Source of the DNA: Ulota crispa
Lineage: Eukaryota; Streptophyta; Bryopsida; Orthotrichales; Orthotrichaceae
Length of the DNA: 64,000 nt
NCBI GenBank assembly: GCA_963920765.1
Contig: OY987247.1
Coordinates: forward strand, 20,742,471-20,806,470
Direction of reading: 5' to 3'
In this document: positions 22,922 through 34,690 of the stretch, in pieces
Layout of the letters: each line of letters starts with the position of its first letter
Position numbering within the stretch: the stretch's first letter is position 1
The notes under the pieces: model-generated
The model's database searches: none
What the model was told of the DNA's origin: nothing
What the model saw: only the letters and a program-made list of their open reading frames with translations
Position numbers and translations under genes: made by a program

Positions 22922-25307
22922 GATAGAAATTGTTATCATTGAGGGCATTTTTCCAATGGAGTTTCAAAATCTCACTCATACAACATAGATATTTGTTCTT
23001 TAAAAATCTGGTAATTCCATTTTGCTTGGATAAAATCTTTCAAATGATTTTATCTTGAGTAATCTAGAAGTGAAAAATAGTAAAAAAAGGCTTCGGCCAA
23101 GGGGTTCAAATTTTGTACCTCACGACCGCAAACCAATGGGCCTAGCCAGCACAAGCAGCTATAATACACAAGCATTGTTTGTGGTTGAAGGGGAATAGAA
23201 CGCTTGTGTATTTATATACTAGCTATTTTGCCACTTCCCTCCAAGATCGCGCGATAGGGCAATAGCAGCCACCGACGGCGATGGACAAAGGCAACAAATG
23301 AAGGGCATTGGCAAGTGACGGCCATGCCTATAGGGAATAAGGAGAATATAATAGGAATGATGGAAAGGGTCAATCCATCTCTAGCAGTAACAAACCACAC
23401 TAGACTTTCACAAGTGTAGTGATTGAAACAAGTACAATATAAATCCTTCAAAAAGTTCTATTAGAAGGCAAGTCTTGCCATTTATGGTGTTTTTAGGTAC
23501 CAACTCTTCTTTATTGTGAAATTAGTTAAGATAGCTCCAAAAGTCTACACAACACTTGTGAGATAAATAAAACTAAAATACAAAATAAATATAAAATAAA
23601 TATAAAATATAAAATAAATATAAAATATAAAATAAAATATATTTAAAAGAAAAGCAAAAGAAAGAGAGTGAGTTTTGATTTGATTTTGATTTATCTTTCC
23701 ATGGAGCCCAGAGATGAAACGTAGATTATGGAGGAGGTGGAGATGGAAGTACGATCTTTCATCTTTGCTTTAAGTTTTCTTTTCTTGTGTTTTGAATTTG
23801 AGTTTTGTTTTCCTCTAAATTGCTAATGGTTAAAATCCTTAAAACTTTTAGAGAATCTTTTAATTGAAGTCAGTTCATTGCAATACTAGAAATCATGTGT
23901 TATTGTGACGACTTGAATGTGACTGTAGTTACTTCTTAACCTTTGGTGTTGCATTTTTGGAAGGAGAAATCTTTAGTCACGTTATTATAACTGCCAATCA
24001 CAAATATGTATGGGATTTTGGTACATACAGTCTAGGATTTAGGAGGAACATTGATTTTTTTGGCAGAGAACTGTTAGGGAACAAGCTCGTTGAAGCTATT
24101 GTCACATTATGAATGGTGTCACTACTGTCAATCACCTTCATCAATTGTGTTTTTAGGCATTTTTTTCTTGGTGGAGCTGTCTGCTTGGAAAAGAGCGGGC
24201 TATCTCAGATTTGATGACTTTGCAATTGTTTTGACATAAGCATTAATGGAGTGCATTTTGAATTCACTAACACTTTTGAATGGTTTAATTGATTCATGGG
24301 TTTAGAATAGTGGCAAATAGGGGTTTTGGAGTGGTTTAGGAGAGGGGATAGGATGCTATTGTAGTGGGTTGTGGAAAAAGGTCACTGGGCTCCAATATAG
24401 GGTGGATTTAGGGTTTAGGTGGCTGCTGATTTGGGTTTCAAGGATTAGTGAAGAATTGTTTACTATTTCATTGAATTATAGAATGACAATTTAGGGATTC
24501 AGGGTGAAATATTCATTATATATTTATCCTTTTACAAAAGCAGTTTTGGGTTCTAGGGGTTTAGGAATTTAGAAAGAGGGTTTAGGGTGATAGGATGGGA
24601 GTGTTTATAAGGATTTAGGGTTTAGGGCAAACAATCCACTTGGATACTACAAGTAGGTTATTCACCCATTGCATAACAAACAAGTGAACATTCACTTCAT
24701 CTAGCTTTCATTCCATTATTAGGTATTTTGATTTAGGCTAAGAAATTTTTGGCACTCCTTACTTTTTAATTTTGTTTTTATGGTTCTAGGATCTTTGAAT
24801 CAAGTTTGCTATTTGTGTTTCCAAACGGTTTTTTTTGTCTTAGAAAAATCCCTTCGCAAAGTGAGAATTGTTAAGCAAATGATGCTCCTGTGTCTTTTTT
24901 GAATGGGGGCCATTACTTAGTTCAAAGCTCTTGTGTGATTTAAACTTGCATGTCTGAAGTGAGAACCAGTACTTTGGTGCATGTATAACAAGATACAATC
25001 ACATAATTTTGGTTACGTATGTTTAGGGACTAGTAGATTTGCTCAATTTCATTGGGATATCTCTTCAAAGGGTTTCATGTGTTCACAGCATCACTAGAAT
25101 AGCATCATGCATACTGATAGGAAATACTACATATATTTGAAGAACACCTCTAGCACCTGTTTGGCAATGAGTCCATCTCTAGGCCCATATTAAAGTTCGG
25201 TTAGGCTATCTAATTTAGGATTGCGCCTTCTCCATTTACAATACCTTGATTCAAGATCCAAAGACCTCAACATTGCTTTGGAGCCGTTTACCCTTCATCC
25301 TTCTATG
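22922..25307. other. Anonymous DNA flanking the giant element
   Basis: No gene recognised. It contains an A/T-only simple repeat at 23575-23650 (AAATATAAAATA type) and GGGTTTAGG-type telomere-like runs at 24300-24620. The short frame at 23212-23451 looks fortuitous. Confidence 0.4.
23575..23650. repeat. AT-only simple repeat
   Basis: Irregular tandem AAATATAAAATA units. Confidence 0.75.
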
Positions 25308-25330
25308 CCATATTTAACTATTTCTAGACT
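25308..25330 (+). repeat. Left terminal inverted repeat of the giant element
   Basis: CCATATTTAACTATTTCTAG plus three further matching bases (ACT). It is identical over 23 bp to the inverse of 43778-43800, after which the two arms diverge. Confidence 0.7.
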
Positions 25331-25463
25331 TTGGCAAGTCCAAAATTCATTAAAATAAAAAATTCCTTGATATAAGGGATCAAAAGAGCTTCATATGACC
25401 AGTGCAAATTGTAATAACCTTCAAGAGTTTGTAGGCAGTGCAAGAGATTTACAAAATTGCATA

Positions 25464-26615
25464 AGGGGATCCTCCAATGTATATTGCATAAACCAAGGTC
25501 AAAAATGAAATCCATGGCCGTGCACATTGTCACTGTCAAAATTATCAAGAGATCCCTTGATGAAAATTGAGGGAAAATCTATCCATGTAACCAAAAAGAT
25601 AATAAGATTTCAAAGGTTGAGTGATGCAGCCACAATTAGGCCATTCCAATTCACATACATGCAGTGGTGACAGTAGATGGCAACGCTCAATATATTAACG
25701 CTTCGTTTTAGTTTGCACTAGCCTCCCATGTAGTAGACAAATGCTATCCTTGATAAAGGTTTTAGGTATACTTAGACAAATAAAAATCTTGTGCATGCAA
25801 TGTTGCTTTTGGGGTTTACTCTTTCAATGACAATCTCAATACAAATCGATACTCATTGTAAACATGCAAAGTGCTGCTATTAAATATGTCAGTATACACA
25901 AAAAATCCAACAATGACAACCATGACCAGATCACCAATTGCTAGTGAAGAGCCATAATAGTCATCAAGAGACAAGTCACCTCTTACTAGCATTCAGCACA
26001 CGTTCTAACACTGATTGATTAATCATATTGATATTCATTTCCATATTTGCTAATATGCAATTAAAACTAAACTAGAAGTTTGAATTGACCTTGATACCAT
26101 TGTAATAAAAAATGGAATAGCTAACATGGATAAGCCAAGACTAAACTGCAATGACAAATACAATGTCTACAAATCTCATACATTTCAGAAACCAAACAAT
26201 CATCATGATTTCACAGAAGAGGCACCACTTCAATTCGAAGATATGACAAAAGTCAAAGTCAGAAATGAAGAAATGGGTCTCATCAATGACAATCAAAACA
26301 ACTACATTTGAATACACATCTCTTCGATGAAATAATCAAGTCCTTACATGATGACAAAGCAAACAAAAATACGACAAATTCTACTGATATATTTGAAACT
26401 GAGTAATAGCAAAAGAATTGTGTGGAAGAGAACTATGATAACATTGGAGGATGCCCGATGAATAAATAGTGACACCACGCATAAGAAGATCGTCCGGGGA
26501 TCCCGTGATGAAAAGTGACCAAAGAACTTGGCAACAAAGGATGCATCTAGGGATCCTTCAATGAAAAGAGATTGAAGAACCTAGGAACTAAGGATGCATC
26601 CAAGGATCCTCCAAC
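25464..26615. repeat. Palindromic repeat cluster, left subterminal
   Basis: Five copies or half-copies of the ATCCGGGGATCCCCGGAT family, with centres near 25470, 25553, 26500, 26553 and 26606. They are more diverged than the internal perfect copies. The surrounding sequence has no convincing gene. Confidence 0.7.
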
Positions 26616-26645
26616 AATTCGCAAACCAAGCAGTCATAATCACAA

Positions 26646-29600
26646 TCACGGGTCAACCTTGTTAGACATCCTCAAATTGACTAATGCAGCTTCCATGCTC
26701 TTCTTCCGAATCTTCTTGGTCCTCGAATCCACAAATTTAGACCAATTGAAGAAAACAACAGAAGCTGCATCAACCCACATTGGGGCCGTATCTTCAACAA
26801 CCCATTTCCCGTACCAGCAGTTAAGATACTTCAATTGAAGATTTGTTTTAGATTTATTTGGTTGCCAATATTGAAGAAGGAACTTCCCGTTATTCTCATC
26901 TCCCTCTTCTCTATGGATAGCAAAGAGCGCTCTTCCTAACCAAACTACACAAACAACCAAATCCTCATGTCTTAGTAAAACCCAAGAGCTAGGTTGTATA
27001 TAGCGCCAAGGATTAAATCTATCTCGCGGTGCCTTGTTAGCAAGGCCACAATAAGGTTCCACCTCTTCCACTTCCGGAATTACATCCATGGGATTAATCA
27101 ATGCCCCCGGACAAGAAGCATCGTCTTGCGCTAGCCTCCAATTGTGTTGAGGCCAGAAGCCTTCTACCAATTCCAAAGGAAAAACAGGTAGTGGCTCTTG
27201 TAGCTCAAAGAGGACTTGACTCCAATAATCAACATAAGGACCAATCGCACTGGCATATCCCGTGCATTTTGACATATCATACTTCCAATAGTCAATGTAT
27301 TTTTGCAGTTCTATTAACATAAAACCCTTATTTAGGGTAGCTTTCCAAGCCGTTTCCTTTGCTTTTTCTTGGTTCCTTGTCGCACACAGAACTTTGCAGT
27401 CCCACATTGGCTTGAAAGGAACCGGCTTTAGACAGCCTGATGGAAGCATTGGCCGGCTGTTGCTGTCTTGCCTCCAAAGGCATGTAGACGATTGATCAGA
27501 GGGTAGCCAATGTGTATCAACAGCTGACTTCTTGTACCTCATAATTGGCACACCATTGTTATCAATGTAGAACCGGAACAAGTGCATCTTGCCCAACCCA
27601 ATCAGCTTAGATGAGCCGTCACATTGATAACATTTTACAAAAGACTTAAAATCAGCAAATTTTTATATAAACTCCGGCATGAATGATAATACTTGCGACT
27701 CCATGAAGGATTGCATCAAATTAGTAACCACAAAAGTGTTATTGCTCTTCAAGGTCTTTGAGAGATGATTGAAGTAAGCGTCAATGTCTTTGTGAGTGTG
27801 ATTGACCACCAAAAATCCTACTTGAATTTCCTTGAAGACACCCCAAGCAATAAGGAGTGACAAGAAGGCCATGAGATACTTGTTCTTGTTGTCCTTTGCG
27901 GAGTTGTCAAGCGGCAAATATAGCCTACGAGGCAATGGAACAAATTCCATGCAGGCACCCAGTTGAGTTAGCTTCAAACTTTCTAGACACCTAGATTTTC
28001 CTCTGAGAAGTGCCTCAAAAATTAGATTTGCCAGTGGATATGGAAAAAGGACACCGGTTCCACGTAATGGGGGACCTTCTAGTCAACAAAATAATCTAGC
28101 CAAAGAAGATATGGTGTAGTTAGAATCTTTCGGCCAACATGATGGCGCATAATGAGCATAGGCATAGTCATAGTGACCATGAGCTACCATTCCGGTCACG
28201 CTCATTGGAAGCTGCCTGAGACCTTGCGTTGCTTTTGTTGTTTTTCACATCATCGGAACAGCTGTTTTGGCTGTATCCATGTTGTTGTGAATGACACATA
28301 GAATTTCTTGCCGATTTCTTTTGGGTTCTTCACGCCAGGAGAAATAAAGCCACCGATAGTAAGATTAGTGATTTAGATGTTCAGTAATCTGCTTCATGAA
28401 CTCTACAAACTGGGGACTCCCCTTTGTCGTCTTTAGAAGGAATTGCTAAAGTTGATTACAAGTAGTATACTTTGCAAACGTGCTTCCAACCGGTTTGGTA
28501 GAAACATTGTTAAAGTGCTCCTTATTGATTCTACTTATAGTAGAGTGGCTAATTGGAGGAAGCCCATAATCCTCATTCAACTACACATTGTAATTGAAAT
28601 AGACTTCAAAAAGCAATACACAATCAACAAAACATTGCAAATCACAGTAGAGATAGCAGTAGTGAAACACAGTGGCTTGAAGATAGTGAACACATGATGA
28701 GAAGTATCTGGGGATCCCCGGATGAGAAGAGCCACAGCATGATTAGGAAAAAGGAAGTACCTCATTGGCATCAGCGCGGATATGTTTCCAATTGTTCCCA
28801 GCCGGAAGAAATTTGAGAGTATCCATTCTATCGTTGCCAATGCAGCGCATTTGATGAGGCATCTGATCGGCATTGTCGTCTATGATTGCTTTCATGGTTC
28901 CAGTGACCTGTACAGTCCAAACCCTAGGACGTTTAATCCCTTTGTTTTTATGAAGCTTGGAAACTATACCTGCCTTGTACTTGTCAATCTAACTGTGGTA
29001 TGTGGACTTTAGAATACCATGAATTTTTTGCCAAGCAGACGTGCACACCTTAGACCCATAGAATGTGATGAACTTGCGGGTCCAAATCCCATCCAGCTAA
29101 TGTATCTGTCCGCTAGTAGCAATCCCATATTCTTAGCAATCCTCAAAAGATTTCAGGTAGAAATTTGGCCTAACTTTTAATGTAAGTTCTTGAGGAAAAT
29201 ACAAGCAACAGCAACAGTCACAGCATTTCCGGGAATTGACATTTTGAATTTGATCCTCTTGTGTCTTAGAAGCGTATTGGAATTCTTTGATACATATACT
29301 AGGTTTATGCACAATGTAACGGTAAGGCATTTTCAGCCTACCACCAAGATAAGTGAGGGGATCTTCGGCAACGAGCAAAACAGCAAAATATTCCAAAGTT
29401 GCAGTCATGGAACAACCATCAAGAAACCAACAAGATATTAATGGCCACCAAGAATGTGTCATAATAAGGTCCTTGTTACCAAAGAAAACATCAAGGATAG
29501 TTACGCCCACGTCTTTGTCACCTAAGGTTCCACCTTGAAAATGGTCGTCTGGCCGACAACAATTAATACGTCCAAAAGATAGAATGTGACCATCATTAGC

Positions 29601-30053
29601 CTTATGATGCACTTCAAGTCCAAGTCAATTGTTAGGATGGATGAATGAAGATGCATTCATAGGGAGATTCCTGGATGACTTCACTACACAAGAGACTCTG
29701 TATAATATTGTTCTGTCAATGACATCCTCAAGAAACCTCAGGTCCCTTTGACTAGGGTCTACAGAAATTGTCCAAGCGCTATCAATAATAGAGAGAGGTC
29801 GAAGAAGAATGAAGATCTTGGGCTCCAACAGGATGATGACACCAAGCCACTAACCTTGAGGACAAGCTTCCACAACAACCCCATCACCAACTTCTTCAAC
29901 TCCCGCAACAAACAGCTTGATAGCATCTCCATTGTGGAGTGATAGCATATTCTCAAATGAGTTCTGAGACTCCCCAAATGAGGGCGGATAACCACCCGTG
30001 CATGGATTAATGTTCACAAAGGACTTGTTTGAAGCATACATTGTGATTGCCAA
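26646..30053 (-). pseudogene. DUF7869 protein, putative transposase of the giant element
   Basis: Read leftwards on the minus strand. An N-terminal region (30053-29640) has no known domain. A Cys-rich part near 29220 (RKCCDCCCC, then FPQELTLKV) precedes VCTSAWQKIHGI (about 29040) and KNKGIKRPRVWTVQ to DDNADQMPHQMR (about 28850), the usual upstream motifs of DUF7869 proteins. The core has SVTGMVAHGHYDYAYAHY (about 28200), then LYLPLDNSAKDNKNKYL, GVFKEIQVGFLVV and HTHKDIDAYFNHLSKTL (27977-27663). The C-terminal part (27596-26646) has the typical YKKSAVDTHWLP, ELVEGFWP and WRYIQPSSWVLLRHED layout. Conserved D and H residues of LDN, HTHxDID and HGH are kept. Several frameshifts and stops; at least one gap (28440-28760) may be an intron. 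The family is DUF7869 by motif memory; a transposase role is inferred. Confidence 0.8.
28705..28725. repeat. Palindrome copy inside the DUF7869 gene
   Basis: TCTGGGGATCCCCGGATGA, one base from perfect, lies in the non-coding gap between the N-terminal and core parts of the DUF7869 gene. Confidence 0.75.
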
Positions 30054-32324
30054 AAGTGAAGACCTTACACCAATTGAACATCAATTGACCAATCCAAAAT
30101 TTCAGTCTGCACAAATACAAACTTTCTTGTATCAGAGCAGCAAAGAGAGGTCATAGAATATCTAATTGATAGTATTGTTGTGAGAAAAGTAGAGGCCTCA
30201 ATTAAAATTATAGATGGAAAGTATCTAAATACCAATTAAGATGGATTTACTAACTATAGCATGGCAGAGTACTATCACTATAGTACTCCGCTATGCCCTC
30301 AAAAAATAACAGCTGCATAAGACATAATCAACTGGGTTATCATGTAGAGTTCTGAGAATAGACAAATTGTTGAACTTCTTAGCAAGTTTTGGGGGATTTG
30401 CAGATGGTAGGTAACAATTGCAGAGAATATCCTGCTCATGGTGGCCCAAAACAAATAATAATGAAGTTCATGGATATATCAAACCGCCTTCGACAAAACA
30501 CACATTGTAGTCACCACCTGAACACAGGCTACCGCAACAAATATCTGAGAATTTCCAATACAAGATAGTACATTGAGAAGAGAACAAGCATTATCTAGGA
30601 ATCCCCCGATAGAGTCACCTCCAAGTTAAGGCGCAATAGTTTATTCATCCGGGGATCCCCGGATGATTTAATCCCCAAGACATTGTGAATTCCAAACTTC
30701 TAAGTGCGGTGCCCGGCACTGGGTGCTGCTAAAGCCTCAATACTTGTGGCCAAATAATTGATGCTGAGATCTACAAATCTACTGGGAGATCCCCAAATGC
30801 AGTAGTTTTGAATCATTTGCAATTCCCGGATACCCCCAAATGAAACTATTGAAGCAAACATCTATCATTTGACCAGAAGTTCTCATATCAACAAACACAG
30901 GTATCTAGGGATCCCCAAATAGATCATGTATCGAAGATAATTATATCAATATAGTCAAATCTGCCTGGACTTGACTATACGGCCACACAAACCATCACAC
31001 TATTCTCAACTTTTGAAAAGCGCGCAAACAACAGAACATTGTACAGACTCATTGAATCCTTGAACATGACTGCAACAAATTCTATCACTCTCCCGTCCGT
31101 ATGATGCATCAAATGATAAAACTAATGTCTATTGCAACTAGATAATCAACTAGAGTTTAACTGATTCCTTAATCGACTTATAACACTATCAAAATTTCCC
31201 CTCAATTACACTTGCAGTTGCTATATTCAAAGTCAAATCAATTGCAATCGCATACTATTGTCACCTAGCACTTAAATAAATGATAGAATCGCAGCAAATG
31301 CTACACAAAAGAACAAAACAAGAGGATAACTTCTCCACTGAGTCCATCACCTTGAGATTGAAATTCAAGAATGACCAAATAAACATAAAATCCGCAAAAT
31401 AATGCATACCTGTAAAGGAATGCCAAAACTTGAAGCCAACCGCAATGCTCCCATCAACGCTAATGTCCACCGCAATTTTGACATTGCTACGCAACAACGC
31501 GTCGCGCCGTGTAGTCCGCATGTGGCTTTACGCACACAACTGTGCTCTGTGTATTCATTTTGGAATCCAAATTCTAGAGCAACAGAGCTACCACAAAAAT
31601 TCTAGACCCTATGCTAAAGAAGGCAGACATTCTGAATGAAGAACTTGGTTGTTAATCAGTCAAATGGCAGCTTAGTAAATTGTCGCGGACTTGCTCTATG
31701 CACAAGTCAGAGAAAAATGATCCATAAAGAATGCATTGTGGGATTTTGCGTATTGCTTGAGGTTGAGGATCATGAATCCCGCCAGAATTAATTTTTAAGC
31801 TTTCTTGAAGTTCAAATTTGGTCCCGCCACTTTACTATAATACTAATATTTGTTGTGATGAAGTCCACGTGTAGGATTGATGATCTAGAGTTGTACATCC
31901 CTAACAATACTATCAAATCCATGAGTGTCTAATCGATCCAATACATTCTCTACAGAAGAGACCTTATAAAAGTATAAGTTTGACCCCACCTTGTTTTTAA
32001 CCTCTGTTATTTTACTAGTACAACAAAACTTTATGCAGACCTAGATTCTAAAATCAGATTAATTTAAGTTTCATCTTTTGATTTTTCTGACAACGTTTCT
32101 AATTTTAGATACTGCCCTCAATTCTACCTGAAATTTCATGTTGAATCATTAAGTGATGACAATTCCATTGAACATATTGCATTTCTTTGAAAAAAACAAT
32201 TGATCTCCCGTCATTCCTGCAAATTAGCGAAGGTAAAATAGTCCAGAAATCATTCTCAACAAACAAAACTGCCTTTGCTATTCAGTAGGTTCCTAAATAA
32301 TTCAATGAACAAGGGGACCTCCTT
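30054..32324. other. AT-rich interior with palindromes
   Basis: No gene. Palindrome copies at 30592-30611, 30645-30666 (perfect over 22 bp), 30784-30799, about 30824-30841 and 30903-30920. None is seen from 30921 to about 35820. Confidence 0.5.
30645..30666. repeat. Perfect copy of the element palindrome
   Basis: Core ATCCGGGGATCCCCGGAT extended by TC on the left and GA on the right, making a perfect 22-bp palindrome. It serves as the consensus for the dispersed family. Confidence 0.85.
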
Positions 32325-33175
32325 TGAGAGTGTGCCAATTGATTCCACAAAAAATCATCATTTCTCCTTATGGTACACTCAGCCCATAGTATAACTTCCA
32401 CCTCATTCCAGCAAATTTAGCTACTCCAATAGGATTACCTCTATAATTCATGTAGTCTGAAGAGGATAGGGTATGAGGGGCCCCAACAATATTATGTCAA
32501 TTAATTCCACAAAAATTCCCCACTGCTCCTTATAATACCCTCAACCCATAACATGAAATTTGTCCCATTCCAACAAAGTTAGCTATTCTTTTAGAACTAA
32601 ATCTTTAATTCATGTAATCTAAAGAAGGTTAGGGTAGTATGGGCCCTTACTGAAAGTATGTCAATTAATTCCACAAAAATTCCCAAATGCTGCTTATGGT
32701 ATCCTCAACACATGGTCCAAGTTTCATTCCATTCCAATAAAGTTAGATATTCCTATAGCATTACCTCATAGTTCATAAAATTTAAAGAAGATTAGGGTAT
32801 GGGGGGCCCCAACAGTATTATGCAAATTAATTCCGCAAAAATTCCTCACTACTCTTTATGGTACCCTCACCACATGGTTTAGATTTCATTTTGTTCCAAC
32901 AAAGTTAGCTATTTCTATAGTATTAATTCAATAGTTCATGTAATATGAAGAGGATTAGGGTATTTTGGGACGCAATTCAAATTATGTCAACTTAATCCAC
33001 AAAAGTTCACCATAGCCCCTTATTCTAGCTTGATTAGGTGGTTCAATTTTCAGCTAATCTAACAATATTTGCTATTGATTTGTAAGTCACCCCTTACTTG
33101 GTCTATGTTGAATATGGTTAGTTGTGTAAATGGGTCCCCTTTGAGATTTTGGGAATTAATTCCACAAAAGATGCC
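32325..33175. repeat. ~163-bp satellite-like tandem array, about 5-6 units
   Basis: The landmark AATTAATTCCACAAAA (or variants) recurs near 32336, 32498, 32662, 32825, 32988 and 33154, a spacing of 162-166 bp. Units also share CCTTATGGTACCCTCA, TTCCAACAAAGTTAGCTAT and AGAGGATTAGGGTAT. Two related monomers lie at 8015-8330. Confidence 0.85.
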
Positions 33176-34042
33176 CAACAAAATTAAAATTTGGGGATTA
33201 ATCGTTTGGTTTTTAGTAGTTTTGAAGGTATTTCTTTGTTTGCCTTTGCACCTTCTCAAATTTGATATGAGGTATTGTAAATCACCTTTCAAAATCACAC
33301 TTTTAAGGAAGAGTCGCATCACTTCAACTATGATTAGAGAACTAACTCAAATTCTCTTCCATTTTTTAGTTGAAGTAGATTTCATGAATGTAGAGTTTGT
33401 AATTAAAATTAGGATTGAAACAATGGTAGAAGTTCCAAAGAAACACTCAAGAGGCTAGCAGTTATGACATAGAATTTACATATATTGGAAATATGCTTAT
33501 CTTGTAGCAGAAGATCTCATTGATACTTTCATATGTTAATTGAATGTGAGGATAAAATTAGTAGATTCCATATCAAAATTTGGGTTTTTGAACTTAGTTC
33601 TCTAGATGTTTTGAGTGTAAAGCAAGTACAAACCAATTCATTCACCTCATTTTCAAGGTAATCATTTAATATGCTGCATGAAGCTCTTTAACAATAACCA
33701 AGTAATTTGGAATGTCATTACTATTTCAATATTTTCATGATTAACGGAAAAGCAAAGAACATATTTAGAAGAAGATTTTACATCATTGATAAGTATAAAA
33801 AATTTGGAGTTTGTTGCATTACTATGTCATTCAAAGTTTCCAACAATGAACATATGAAAATGGATTCTAAACACACTTGAAATGGCAAAACTTAGATCTG
33901 TGATGAAGAGTAGGCATTTCAAAATGAATTATGATTTTTAGGTGTTACCTATTGTGCGGTGCTTGGATTAGTCTCTTATTCCTTAATCATTGTAATGAAC
34001 TCCAAATCCTCATTATGCAATCTTGAGCAATGCGACTCCTTA
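33176..34042. other. AT-rich spacer
   Basis: No gene recognised; the frame 33069-33458 crosses satellite sequence and is not credible as a gene. Confidence 0.4.
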
Positions 34043-34177
34043 CAATACTAGAAAACTGAGTTGAAGTCAACATAAACTACATGATGTTTCCATACTTCTA
34101 ACGCAAAAATTTGCGTTAGAAACATGGAATCATCATGTAGTAGTTTATGTTGACTTCAACACAGTTTTCTACTAGTG
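34043..34177. mobile_element. Foldback MITE, CACTA-like
   Basis: A near-perfect hairpin of about 65-bp arms. The right arm read inversely starts CACTAGTAGAAAACTG and continues TGTTGAAGTCAACATAAACT; the left starts CAATACTAGAAAACTG. The arms meet at ACGCAAAAATTTGCGT. The end sequence and CACTA start suggest a CACTA-derived miniature. The possible 3-bp flanks are TTA and CTA. A partial copy of the hairpin tip (GTTTCCATACCAGGAACGC) lies at 34240. Confidence 0.75.
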
Positions 34178-34470
34178 CTAGAAAGTGAAAGCTTGTGGTA
34201 CAATTATCACTTTTCAGTGGCGGCCAAGTAATGATGGCGTTTCCATACCAGGAACGCAAATAGGATCACGTACTGTGAGGGTCGTCTTCCAACTCCCCTC
34301 CGGATGGTTTGGCCAATGTTAGGTGTTTTGCCCTAGACGCCATTCTCTCTTGTTGCGTTGCCATCTTCTTGACATTGCTTTTGAATTTCAAGCAACGATC
34401 CAATTTCGTTGCCCTAATTCTTCCTCACAAGTTGTGTGTGACGGGGTTTGTTGCGGCGCGGCTATTGCTG

Positions 34471-34690
34471 GTGAGTGCATTGCTACGACACGAGAGTCAT
34501 TGGCAAGAGATCAATGCGCGTTGGTGCGAGAGTTGAAGTTATTGTGGGTGAGTGCACACCTGCAGCGTGAGAGTCATCGGCAAGCGTATAGTGCGCATTG
34601 GTGCGACAATTGAAGTAACTTTTGGTGAGCGCAGTGTTGCGGCGTGGGAATTGTTGGCAAGTGAGCAGTGCGCATTGGTACCAAAGCATC
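34471..34690. repeat. ~77-bp tandem repeat, three units
   Basis: Units start at 34471, 34549 and 34625 with GTGAGTGCA or GTGAGCGCA and share GAGAGTCATTGGCAAG and GTGCGCATTGGT. Frames through it are repeat artefacts. Confidence 0.75.

Noticed and set aside
27101-27495. Plus-strand frames opposite the DUF7869 C-terminal part
   Set aside because: They are shadows of the minus-strand coding sequence.
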